A DNA stretch of 64,000 nt from Lonicera japonica (taxonomy: Eukaryota; Streptophyta; Magnoliopsida; Dipsacales; Caprifoliaceae), in contig CM038471.1 in the NCBI GenBank assembly GCA_021464415.1, positions 8,707,386 through 8,771,385 of the forward strand, read 5' to 3'. Made by a program: the position numbers and the translations under genes. Shown in pieces: positions 36,350 to 48,075 of the stretch. How positions within the stretch are numbered: the first letter of the stretch is position 1; each line of letters begins with the position of its first letter. The notes beneath the pieces were generated by a model that made no database searches, had not been told where the DNA came from, and saw only the letters and a list, made by a program, of their open reading frames with translations.

Positions 36350-38290
36350 ACCAAAACCAACTTCCAAAGTTTCTCCAAAGATGAGGTCAAACACAACTAA
36401 TTCGAAGTTGGTTTTGGTTATATATATGCAATACATGAAATATGTCTATAATTTATACACTTTAATAAGTCAACATTTTGAAAAAAAAAATCACATATCA
36501 AAAGGAACGCCGAACAAAGGAGAGAAAGATTAAGCATTTTTTTTCTCTTTTTATAACTGAAAACATATCTGTAATGGAATATCATTTCAAACCATATATG
36601 TAAAAATCATATTGGACAATGAAAACATAACAAAAAATACAAAACCAATATTGGCGTGAATAAGAAAGACTGAATTTTGGGTCATTCCTGTCTCTGATGA
36701 ATTTCGTCCACAAAGAATCTCCTTGTTTATATATGACTACGGTAATTTACAATGTAGAGCTTGTTGTAGTTTTTTTTTTAGGCCTAAACAGCATAGTCAT
36801 TTCTTAGAAATGCAACAAATCTTTCACCAGAGCATATTGTTTGCTCTAATTTTTTTAGGCGTAATCAGTTGCTCGGTTGCTCCATACAGCCTAGGCTGCC
36901 TCCCAGCTCGCCTTTCGTGTCCACTGCAATATTTTGACCTTTTCAATAATAACTACTGAGTAGATTTAAGTGCCAAATATACCAGATATTGTGGAGTGTG
37001 CACAATAAGAAACTCAGGAATGCAAGTCAATCGATTATTTCACCCCACAAATTAGAAAATATTAAAAGATAATTGAGAAAATAAACTACATTAGCAAAAC
37101 CAATGAAGCTAGAATCTGAGAAAGAATACATAGCATTGTGTCATGGACCAATTTAAATCTTATTGACATTTACTTTCTTAAAGAACATAAAATCTGCAAC
37201 CACAGAATGGCATTTTAATAAAAAAAAATATAGATTTACCTCTGAAGTTGGAATGCCAACTGCCTACCGAATACATAAGACTTCTCAACATAAGAAAGCC
37301 GAGCATTTTAGAAGAAGTCTCAATAGCTAGGTAGGTGGATCCATAAATTTACCCACAAATTTAGAGAAACAAATAACATTAGACGATAGAGAATTCCTTG
37401 ATACTTTGCAATGTCGGATGTTGATCAGCCTCCATAAACAGGATCAATAATAGACTGAAGCTAAGTCATAAGGGGAAAATAAAGGACAAATTGCATATAA
37501 TTAACTATTGGTAATAAAATTGATTAAGTTAAAGCCCAATGTTATTAAATTAAGAAATAAAAACCTCAAATTTGAAGAATCGAGCAATTTTCCAACAAAA
37601 AGGATATAAGCTTTAAGATTTCAAACAGTGAAAAGTAGAAACCCAATGGTTCCAATCCATTTTAGCTAGGGTTCTTAACTTACAAAAAGTAGAGAGTATC
37701 TACCTCTTGTCAGTTGTAGTATTGGTGTCTATAATAGTGTGTTGTCCAAGGTTGGTAACGATGATAGATTGATGCCTAAGGTTAGTTCTGGCTAAAGAAG
37801 AGAGGAATGAAATAAAAGTAACCTGGGCACTAGTCATGTATGCTGACAAAAGATTCTAAAGTTAAAGTAATGAATTATTACTTTTCTTAGAAATATAAAC
37901 AAACACCATTTAGGCACTTTGCATTCCCAAAAAAAAAAAGGAAAAAACACTTATATCTCTAACCTTTACAAATGATCATTTGGCATCAATTGTAATACAG
38001 CTTGTTTATTTAAGGAATTTTATCAAACAACTGGTAAACATCCAACATAAACATGACAACCCACTGCAAACATACGCTTAGTAATCAGAGCATCTAGTTA
38101 ATTAATACTAACTTAAAAGTGACAAAACATTAGGAATACGAATAAAGGACATCAGATCTCAATAGGATTTAAAAAGAGATTAAGAAAGCAGTTATCTATA
38201 GCAGCAAGAGAAGACGTACACCCATAATAGTATAATAGATGTTGAGGAATAAGAGTTGAGAGCCAAAATACCTTCAGAGGGTAAAAAGGT
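36350..38290. repeat. Local repeat unit R2
   Basis: Non-coding. This is the fullest copy of the unit. Its left part (36,350-36,955) matches 39,540-40,140. Its right part (36,955-38,290) matches R1 and R3. The minisatellite here has two 30-bp units (37,742-37,795). The plus-strand frame at 36,723-36,959 is not conserved as a protein between copies. Confidence 0.8.
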
Positions 38291-38419
38291 CAAGCTTGGC
38301 AATTGTGCGTGGTAGGCCTGCGACAGTTTTGACTCAAATTACAGAGAGGGATTTAAGAGAGAAGAGAAGACGCAGGTAACAACTCTAGCACTAAATGTCA
38401 TTTAGGAGAATTACGGAGG

Positions 38420-38720
38420 GAACTTCCTCTTGAGTTCCTCATTCAAGCTTTTGCAATTGGTACGGCATTCAAGCTGTTATCTCAGTAAAATTATTCAGAC
38501 ATTAACTGAAGAAAATCAGAATTTTTAATATACAAGATACAGCTAACATTATTCACTATTAATCTGGTGAAGACCTTATACAACTGTACAAGTTTAGGGA
38601 TAAAACTGGAATCTCTTCCCCCATCCCACCCCCAGCTCTCAAATGTGTATATAGATAGAATGGGACGAAATAACATATGTTTGGGGGTTTTATTCCAAAG
38701 TGGGTCAGGGTTAGAAGCAC
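38420..38720 (-). repeat. Copy of a coiled-coil exon with its intron
   Basis: This matches 27,330-27,605 closely, including the coding motif around NCKNLNEEL (here with Ser/Leu-type changes) and its acceptor. It directly follows the broken TIR exon on the minus strand, so TNL copy 2 and the coiled-coil exons share a duplication history. Confidence 0.65.
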
Positions 38721-38757
38721 TATAAAGAATGAGCATATAGGAGTAGGAATAGTGTAC

Positions 38758-39274
38758 CCATCCGCAGTTTTGTTCACTTCCAATCCAGATAAGTTTGCTG
38801 CGTCAGTAAGCATTTTTCTCTAGATTTAGACCTTGTCTGAGTCATGTTTGCAAAACATTTCTCCGAAATGCCCTTTCTATTCCCGTATATTCGAAGGCTC
38901 AACGTCGTAGAAGATTGGGATAACTGTTTGTCCCTTTTGTGATTTACTACTGCATTCCATGACCTTCACAAGCTCATCTAAACACCACTGTGAAGAAGCA
39001 TAGTTTTTGGAGAAAACAATGGTGTCAAACCTCGATTCCTCAGTGGCTTGAGGAGGGCGGGTGAGATTGATTGCCCTGTTTCGAGCCTCTCATTGTCCTT
39101 GAATGTGTAGATGCCACTCCTTTTAAGAGCAAAGTAGAGATGATGAACGAAAGTCTTCCTAGTATCTTCCCCTTGAAAGCTTAAGAATACATCGTACTTC
39201 CACCAATGACGATCTCCTGCCGAACAAGACGAGGAAGCAGCTTCGACTTCCGAAACCTCTTTAATTGTTAGCAT
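38758..39274 (-). pseudogene. TNL copy 2: TIR exon, broken
   Basis: This is a paralogue of TNL exon 1: MLTIKEVSEVE..., [32 protein letters not shown], then a one-base deletion near 39,051 (GGAGGAGGG became GAGGAGGG) that shifts the frame. In the other frame the rest is readable: [15 protein letters not shown] and [14 protein letters not shown]. In-frame stops follow at about 38,895 and twice near 38,827. The donor GG|GTACAC survives. No NB-ARC follows: the next TNL sequence on this strand is the LRR piece 8.7 kb away at 30,057. Confidence 0.88.
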
Positions 39275-39329
39275 ACTTTCGGTTAATTTTAAAGCTAAGC
39301 TTCAGTGAGTTAGAAAAGAATATATGTGG

Positions 39330-41180
39330 ATCGATGGGAACAGATTACAAATTTGGGGTTCTATCAAAATTTGGTACAACTTTACAGATCTGAATCCATC
39401 CATGATTTTAAACCCCAAAAAAAATAAAAAATAGCATACGTATAATGAGATCTAGAGAGAAAAGGGGTTTTTTTAATGACTCAAGACTAAAGACATAAGA
39501 GTACTTCTAGGGGACACACTAGACATCCAGGAGACTAATTGAAGGGCTTAATTTTTTTAATGAGTTGGCTCTTCTTCATTACTAGTTTTCATTATGTGTG
39601 ATATGCGGGAATCTTTATAATTTTGTATGCAATACATGAAATATGTCTATACTTTATACACTTTAATAAGTCAACATTTTGAAAAAAAAAATCACATCTG
39701 AAAAGGAATGTCAAATGAAGGAGAGGAAGATTAAGCAATTTTTTTCTTTTGAGATAACTGAAAACTTATTTGTAATGGACTAATCGTTTCAAAACATATA
39801 TGTAAAAATCATATTGGACAATGAAAACAGAAATAAATACAAAACCAATATTGGCATGGGAAAGAAAGACTGAATTTTGGGTCATTCCTGTCTCTAATGA
39901 ATTTAGCCCACAAAGAATCTCCTTGTTTATTTATATACGACTGCGGTAATTTACAATGTAGAGCTTGTTGCAGGTTTTTTAGGCCTAAACAGCATAGTCA
40001 TTTCTTATAAATACAACAAATCTTTCACCAGAGCATATTGTTCGCTCTAATTTTTTTAGGCCTAATCAGTCACTCCATACAGCCTAGGCTGCCTCTCAGC
40101 TCGCCTTCCATGTCCACTGCAATATTTTGACCTTTTCAATAATAACTATTGAGTATATTTAACTGCTAAATATACCAGCTATTGTGGAGTGTGCACAATA
40201 AGAAACTCAGGAATGCAAGTCAATCGATTATTTCACCCCACAAATTGCATATAAATAACTATAGGTAGTAGAATTGATTAAGTTAAAGCCTCATGTTATT
40301 GACTTTAGAAATAAAAACCTCAAATTCAAACAATCCAACAATTTTCCAACAAAAAGAATATAAGCTTTAAGATTTCAAACAATGAAAAGTAAAAACCCAA
40401 TGGTTCCAATCCGTTTTAGCTAGGGTTCTTAACTTACAAAAAGTATAAATTATCTACCTCTTGTCATTTGTAGTGTTGGTGTCTATAATAGTGTGTTCAC
40501 AGCATTGCCTAAGGTTGGTGTCAATGAGGGATTGATGCCCAAGGTTGGTAAAGATGAGAGATTGATGCCCAAGGTTGGTGTTGATAAGAGATTGATGCCT
40601 AAGGTTGGTTCTGGCTATAGAAGAGAAGAATGAAATAGAGGTAACCCGGGCATTCGTTGCACACACGAACAAAAGATTTTAAAGTTAAAGTAATGAATTA
40701 TTACTTTTCTTAGAAATTTAATCAAACAACATTTAGGCACTATGCATTCCAAAAAAAAAAACCCTTATGTCTCTTACCTCTACAAACGATCATTTGGCAA
40801 TTGGCATCAATTGTAATACACCTTGTTTAATTAAGGAATATTATCAAACAACAGGTAAACATCCAACATAAACATGACAATCGACTACAAACAGAGGCTT
40901 AGTAATGAGAGCATCTAGTTAATTAATACTAACTTAAAAGTGACGAAACATTAGGAATACAAATAAAGGAGATCAAATCTCAATAGGATATAAAAAAAAT
41001 TAATAAAAAAATAGTTATCTAGAGCAGCAAGAGAACAGGTAGACCCATAATAGTATAATAATACATGTTGAAGAATGAGAGTTGAGAGCTGAGAGATACC
41101 TTCAGAGAGTAGAAAGGTCAAGCTCCGTGATTGAGCGTGGTAGGCCTGCCACAATTTTGACTCAAATTACAGAGAGGGAT
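39330..41180. repeat. Local repeat unit R3, with an internal deletion
   Basis: Non-coding. It begins with a truncated TNL upstream repeat (39,330-39,470), followed by the unit seen in R2. Relative to R1/R2 it lacks about 430 bp at about 40,240-40,247, where ACAAATT occurs once instead of twice. The minisatellite here has four 30-bp units (40,505-40,612). On the minus strand this gives a repeating TNLGHQSLI frame that is not a gene. Confidence 0.8.
40505..40612. repeat. 30-bp minisatellite (four units)
   Basis: Units resemble AAGGTTGGTGTCAATGAGAG plus ATTGATGCCC. Matching positions in R1 (35,518-35,605) have three units and in R2 (37,742-37,795) two. There are no spacers, so it is not a CRISPR-like array. 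Confidence 0.85.
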
Positions 41181-44100
41181 TTCTTTAAAAAACTAAGTAA
41201 ATAACTTGTACATGCTTGTCATCAAGGAGAGATACCTTCAGATAAAAAATAATGAAGCACGCTTGCTTATTCATACATTTAGTTAGCGAATTATGTAATT
41301 CATAGTATAATATAGTTAAAGCGACAAAATTATATGTTTCACTCTATGTAATTATTTTTGATATGAATGATTAATTAAAAATTAAATAAACTATATATTT
41401 GGTTTAGTTTCGGATTAAAAATTTAAATATGATACAATATATACATGGAATTTTCGTTTTCGTCCATAAAATTTTATATTCTTATTTTTTGTTAATGCAA
41501 TTTTATTACTTTTGAATATCAAATAAACTTAGTATAAATCCATTCCTTTAATATTTAAATATAGGCTATGTATATATATTTTTTATATAATAAGGAACGA
41601 TTTTTCAAACCTCCACACATACAAAAGTCAACCAATCTAATGGTAAAAGAATTTGCCAAATTGATTTAAATATATTTGGGCCATTGGATTGAAATCTGAA
41701 ATGTCCCATCAATTTTCATTTTTCTCTCTTATAAAATTTTAAACACTTTAAAATACTATAACTTTAAATTTAAAGTCAAAATTTAATAAAAAATATATAC
41801 GTGAAATCGACTCGTCGATATTTATAAAATAAGATTAATTGTGACGGAAAAAACTATGTCTGAAAAAAACAAGAATTTAGAATATAGACATAAATTCGAT
41901 AATTTATAAGTTTGCCAAAGAACAATTGGATCACAAAATAGAAAATTATAAAAATTATGTGTAAGTGCTCACTTTTTTCTTCTAACCATTCCATACATTT
42001 GAGACCGTAAAACACAACAAAGTATTTGAATCTCATGACTGTTTCGCTGTAAATGCATTCTTTAACTATAATGGATCATGTTTGTTTTGCTATAGACAAA
42101 ACTTTGTAAATTATTATATAATATATTTATTTCCAACATTAATATATTTTTTGTTACATCGTGCCATATGGCACGGACAATACTTAGTTTTTAATATACA
42201 ATTGATTTCAGCTAGTTATTTTGTGTAAATATTACTTTCTAATGTAAGTTTTATGCTGTTCGTAAGAAAAAGGTAAAGTTTTGTTATGTTGGATTTCTAA
42301 AGAAGACATTTAGACATTTCTTTTCTTTTTTCTGTTTTTTTTTAAGTTTCTTCATGTAAGAAAAGAAAAATAAAAATACAATAATATTATACGAAAAAAT
42401 AAATTTGAGTTGTAATATATCTTTGTTAATAAATTTAATTATTTAAGGCGCAAAGAAGAAGATGAAATAAGAACAATAATAATATTTTTTTCATTTTTTT
42501 GCTATCTGTCAATGATTGGATAAAATAATATCACTTATAATGGTGGTATATTTTTATCCGGTTCTTGTGAACTAAAAGGCAGGCCATTGGGATTATTAAT
42601 CATTACGCTATCATATCCATTGTTGCACTAAACGTGTGATAGGATAAAAATATCATATACAGCCTTACACCAAACGCATGATAGAATAAACATATCATAT
42701 CCTTTGTGATAACAAATATACGATATCATTAATTAATCTTATCTAGCCTATAATCCCATACAACAAACACATTAGTACAAGCTTGTAGCCATGCACGACG
42801 TGCATGTATTCTAAAAAATATATTTATGACAAATAATACATAGAATGTAAAATAATAACTCAAATATGATTCATACTGCAGTCTCTCTTTCAGTTTGACA
42901 ATAGCATTTTTTCAATATTACAATATATTAATTATATATATATATTGCTAATAAAAAGATTATTTAGTTAAGAGTATTACGATATAAGCTAACTACAAAA
43001 GTGCATGTAAATTAACATCAGTTAAAATAATGACAATGTGAAGCAGTGAACTGAGGAAATTAAATTTTCTAACCTAAAGTAAGAGTAAAATGAAATGATA
43101 ATAAGATAGAGAGTTAATGAGAGAAGAGTAATAAAAAAATAGAGAAAAAAGTTGATAAAAAATGCGGAGAGAGAAATTACGAGGAGGGGCATTAAAAAGT
43201 AGGCTGATATATATATATTTTTTAAGAATATGAAATAGTTATAAAAAACGCATTTAAATTGTGATACATATAATCACCACAGGATAAACTCTCGAATTGA
43301 AACCCCATCTATATTATAGGAAGCCTTTGGTAAAATTAAAGTCTTACCATCTTACGGTTCAAATCACACCATACATTTTTCATGAATTTTGAATTTTTGA
43401 TTGGTTTTGAAATGTCACGTCACTACTCTAAAATATCTAATGGTCAGATTACATTCAACCATTATTTTAAGACGAAAATTTTATTAGGGGTGAAGATATT
43501 AGCACTTTTAAAAATATTCGATAACACTCTTACTTTCATTCGATCTTCTACAACCAAGTAAAGGGGTCTGTTACTCAATTCTTCAAGATTGAGTATAAGC
43601 CTCGGTACTTGACAATCAAGTATAAGTCTCGATACTTGACAACCAAGTAAAGTATTATCAAATTTAGACCCCATATTTACCATCTTAATTAGTACCAAGA
43701 ATTAATAGGATATTGAAATTAGTAGTTAGTCCCTCTTGCCATATATATAATGAAAGCATCCATAAATGCAGTTATATCATGCCCAAACTACCCTTCTCAA
43801 TCAAATAATCTAATTGCTACATTTACGTAAGGAAAAGATGGCAATTTGATTTTTTTTTCTTTTTCCTTAATTCAAATTCTTAGATTCTGGAAGAATTAAA
43901 TATAGCATAACTACAATAAAAAAAATTAGTAAAACCAAAATTTAAACAAACAAAAAACACTCTTAAATAGTTAAGCTATACTAACAATATCGAACATGAT
44001 TTTACCACTTGTAACACGTAAATCTTTTTAAAACATAATAATTTTGTGCATATTATTATATGACCATTCAACATGTATGTATTAACTGTTTGTCAACCTA

Positions 44101-44706
44101 AAATGCTGCCATTATAGGTATTTTTTTTAATTAAAGTTAAGCTAAAAATAAGTAAATCGATATAAAAAATATCAAACATATAATAAACATTTTTGGGGTT
44201 AAAGCTGTTAATCAAAATACAACAATTAATCAAAATACCATGATTTTTGGGAGGAAAAACTGTTAAGTGTACAAAGTTTAATAAAAATTATAATACTAAC
44301 TAGTTTTTTCTTTAACAAATATTAACAAGTTATTGTACAGATATTCAAGGGACGAGTATATGTCTAACATACAAAGTTTAATTAAGATTAAACATATAAA
44401 CTAGTATTTTTTTGGATTGAATATTAACAAATATATATACATAATATTTAAGAATATATATCTAATGTACAAAGGTTAATCGAAATTATAAAATTTATTA
44501 AAAAAGATGATAGGTTTTTAAGTATATGATACATATACTCAATAAACAGTTACATGCAAATTTAGGAGGATAAAACGAAAGAACAATTAATGGTAAGGCA
44601 TGAGTAACGAGAGAATTGATTACCTGTTTGGTTGCATATGTAATTTTTAAGTTCACTACGAAGCCATTTTGCAGACCATGAGGAATTTATTTCATAGGTT
44701 CACGAC
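41181..44706. other. AT-rich intergenic spacer
   Basis: No gene was found in 3.5 kb. At 42,158-42,188 a short hairpin (CGTGCCATATGGCACG) is followed by GACAATACTTAGT, similar to a Helitron 3' end. At 43,307 the sequence TCTATATTATAGG is similar to a Helitron 5' end. Neither is certain. The rest is low-complexity A/T-rich sequence. Confidence 0.4.
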
Positions 44707-45247
44707 CAGTGGCGTAGCCACACTGTGGCGAGGGGGTGCGGGTGCACTCCAGACGATTTCGATAATTTTTTTTAAAAAAATAAAATAAAAAATATATAAT
44801 TTTTTTTTTTAAAATAATATAAGAATTTATATGTATAAATTTATAGTTGAGAGTATATAATTTGAAGAAATAAAAGTGGAGGGCTATTTGGAGAATTGAA
44901 ATACACTTAAGTGAAGAGGGAGATCCAAGTCTCTCCCCCCTTTCTTTTTCCATTCTCTTTTCCCCTGTTCTCTTATTTTTGCAAGTGCTCAAAGTATCAA
45001 ACCTTTTCCATTTCACTCCACGTCTCCACTGCAATGAGCCACCGATCTCCTCTCCGGCTTTCCTTGACTGGTGACCCCGTCCGGCTGTCCAAAGCATCGT
45101 GGGCCACGCACACGAAACGGAAAAGGTTTCAATTTAGGGTTATTCTTATTCTTATATTGACAAGAAATTTTGAGTTTGTGTTTGTTCGTATATGTATAAA
45201 AAATATATTTGCGCACTCCCAGCTGAAAATTTCTGGCTACGCCACTG
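44707..45247. mobile_element. Non-autonomous hAT-type element
   Basis: The element is 541 bp. Its ends are perfect inverted repeats, CAGTGGCGTAGCCA and TGGCTACGCCACTG. It is flanked by an exact 8-bp duplication, TTCACGAC (44,699-44,706 and 45,248-45,255). An 8-bp duplication and a CAGNGGCG terminus fit the hAT superfamily. Short frames inside show no transposase similarity, so it would need transposase from elsewhere. Confidence 0.9.
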
Positions 45248-45255
45248 TTCACGAC

Positions 45256-45745
45256 CTTTGGATTTTATGAGAAAATTATAAATGGAATACTTTTCCCACC
45301 ACTGATCATTTATCACAAGTTTAATGGCAGAGCAATTACCTTATCATTAATCAGCCCTCTGAAACTTATACAAATAATTAACATGAACCTATCCAAAAAA
45401 GCACTACTTCCCCAAACCATGATGACGAAGACGTTAGAGAGGAGACAAACCACGATGAGGAAGATGAGATCAAAGATGGTGATGACCAAATTAAATCGGC
45501 GACGATGATGACAGCGAGATGGCAACAATGATGTTGGAGATCACGTGGACAATCCATGGCATGGGAGAAGATGATGAACACGAAATAAATGAGCAAGTGC
45601 TAAACAGTGACAATCTGTTGATGTCTGGAGATGAAGATCGACAAGGCCACAAAACTTCAATTGATAATCCTTTCCTATAGGACTATGGTTTTGACCATCT
45701 AGGGGTAAGTGACTAGCTGTGATTTCACTAGAAATTAGGTAGAAA
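45256..45745. other. Spacer, no gene
   Basis: A GATGATGA-rich stretch at 45,410-45,560 gives short open frames without any recognisable protein. Nothing else was seen. Confidence 0.4.
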
Positions 45746-46342
45746 GTCTTATTATACATTGATTTTTACTAAAAATCCAATGAATAATATTTTTTTGAAT
45801 GAAGGGCCTATTTTTAATTGGTAATTAGTGTAAGAGGCTTATTTTGTTTTATATTTTAAATGAAGGTGTTTGAATAAATTTAAATATCATTTAATTAATA
45901 AAAATATGTTATATATTACCTAAACTACCCCTCTTTATGAAATTTGCACAAAAAATATGGATTAAAAATTCATATTGCTGTAAAATATGAACTGCAAAGT
46001 TCATATTGCATTGAAATATGGACTGCAATATGAACTTTGCACTAGCAATATGGACTGCAAAGTTCACATTGCAGTAAAATATGGATTGCAATATGAACTT
46101 TGCACCAAAAATATGGACTGCAAAGTTCATATTGCAGTGAAATATAAACTGCAAAGTTCATATTGCAATCCATATTTTAATGCATATTGGTATTTTTTTA
46201 GTTTATTTTAAGGGTTGGGATGTCATTTTACAATGAAAAAAAAAGACATATGTCATATTATCAATAAAAGAAAAAATAGGCCCTTTATTTACAAAAAAAT
46301 TTATTCCTTGGCTTTAGTGTAAAAATCTTTCTCTAATAAGAC
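45746..46342. mobile_element. Foldback element with alternating palindromic core
   Basis: Arms of about 70 bp (45,746-45,816 and 46,271-46,342) are inverted repeats of each other, starting GTCTTATTA and ending GGGCCTATTTTT. The core (about 45,958-46,176) alternates TGCAAAGTTCATATTGC and its reverse complement, separated by AAAATATGGA-like spacers. It is non-coding. No clear target duplication was seen, so the class is open (Mutator-like foldback is possible). Confidence 0.65.
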
Positions 46343-48070
46343 ATTTTTTTTAATTGTCCCTTCATATTTTAACTCTCTTTTTTTTGGTATAAATAAATTG
46401 TTAAGTTCTATTTTTTTAATATTATTTAGTATTTAATTATGGACATTATGAATTGACTTTTTATTTGTGGAAGGTTGTAATTTGGTTTTAGAATGTTTTA
46501 AACCTGCAAGAGTATTTCAGGGATATATTGTTTTTGTTTTAAACTATTTTCTACTTAATTTTGGTGATAAAATATTCTGACGTTTTAGCTTTTAATTAGG
46601 TGCAATTAATTTACGACAAAAAAATTCAAATGGAGTATTATTTTAATTTAGTAACAAGATACTATTCTTTTATTAATAGGTACAACAATATTATTTGTTG
46701 AAACATGTTTAAAATACAAGTTAGGCCAACTACTTATTTTTTTTATTAATGAGCAATGCTACACGTACTAGTATTTGACCCCTTCTTCTTACAGACATAT
46801 ATTGCATGTGTTGTACTTTCACAAAATAGGATAAAACTACAACCCATGTAATGCACGTTCTAAGAATATGCGGTGAGAATTGTAGGTAAAAAATGCATTT
46901 TCTTTTATGAATAGTTAAACATAATTTTAGGACTGTCTAGATATTTCCAACGAAAATTATCTCTTTATAAAAATGATTTAACAGCATTATGAAATTTCAC
47001 GGACAATTGTGTTATCTTTTATCTAGTTCGTAAGTGGACTAAGGTATATCTGTGTCAGACGGCACAGTGAAACGAATAATATGTTACAATTAGGTAAAAG
47101 AGAATAACATATGACCAACCCAAATCAACATACTATGGCCACTTTAACTTTAGCCAACTACATAGTGTCGTCTAAAGTTTTCAATAACTAAAACTTAGGT
47201 TCAATATCCAATTTGAAAATACTAAATATCAGACCAAATTAGATGGCTCAATATTATTTTCAAAAATAGGTTTCTATTTTTTTATTTTTTTTTAAAAAAT
47301 AGTCCCACTCTAATCTTAGCGTACTTATTCTGGAAAATTATAGTCAAGACCATATGTGAAATAGTCCAAACCGGTTTATCAGTCTAATTTGAAAATGATC
47401 AAAAAACTGGACTCGTATACCCGGGTAGACTGAGATCACCAATAAAGCATGTTGGTGCTAAAAACTGGAAGGGTATTTTAGGCCACACAATCAAATGATT
47501 GTATTAAATAATTAGAGTAGTAAATGTACTGAATTTAAGAGGGTCAAAAATTTATAGAGGATGTTGGCTTCATATGAAAATACGATGTTAGTCTTCCCCT
47601 GTGGAATAGAGCTAGGAGTTCGGTTTGTTTTATATTGATGGTAAATAAACAACTATTACAAACGCCTAAAAATCTCTGTAACTATTATACTCTCACAATG
47701 TTAAAATAAGAGTATGCTCGAGCTACACAAGTTTTGGCATCTCTATTCTAGGAGCTCTACTGAATGCTCTGAACTTATATTTCTCTCCTGTCTTTTTGCT
47801 ATTGAATGCTGGATTCACTCTTGTTCTTTTAAGTAATTGCCTATTCTTTTGTTGGGAAAACTTGGTTATTGAAGGGAGTAAATAATTATTGTATATATAT
47901 GACTGGAGGAAACGTGTGGCAGAGCTTTGGTGGTAGGTCTAAAACCATGCCTTGATCACCATTGACTCTGGCCTTGCTTCTCCATGAATTTCGGTGCATT
48001 AAATGCAGTTAGTATGCATTTAATGAAGGTGATGGGTATTTTGCGCTGTCCACAGAGCAGGTGGCAGTCG
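46343..48070. other. AT-rich spacer; right end may be part of an older LTR element
   Basis: No gene was found. From about 47,880 the base composition becomes less AT-rich and resembles 56,960-57,500, which lies beyond the LARD insertion. This supports the LARD having split an older element. Confidence 0.4.
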
Positions 48071-48075
48071 CCTCT

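Noticed and set aside
40454..40672. Frame with TNLGHQSLI repeats; possible repeat protein or CRISPR-like array
   Set aside because: It is the 30-bp minisatellite. Unit number differs among copies, there are no unique spacers, and the frame is not kept.
44687..45270. Frames of 79-136 codons on both strands
   Set aside because: They lie inside the hAT-type non-autonomous element and use its inverted ends; no similarity to transposase or other proteins.
45909..46211. Repeat protein frames on both strands (HIFGAKFILQSIF-type)
   Set aside because: Created by the alternating palindromic DNA repeats; no start context or known family.
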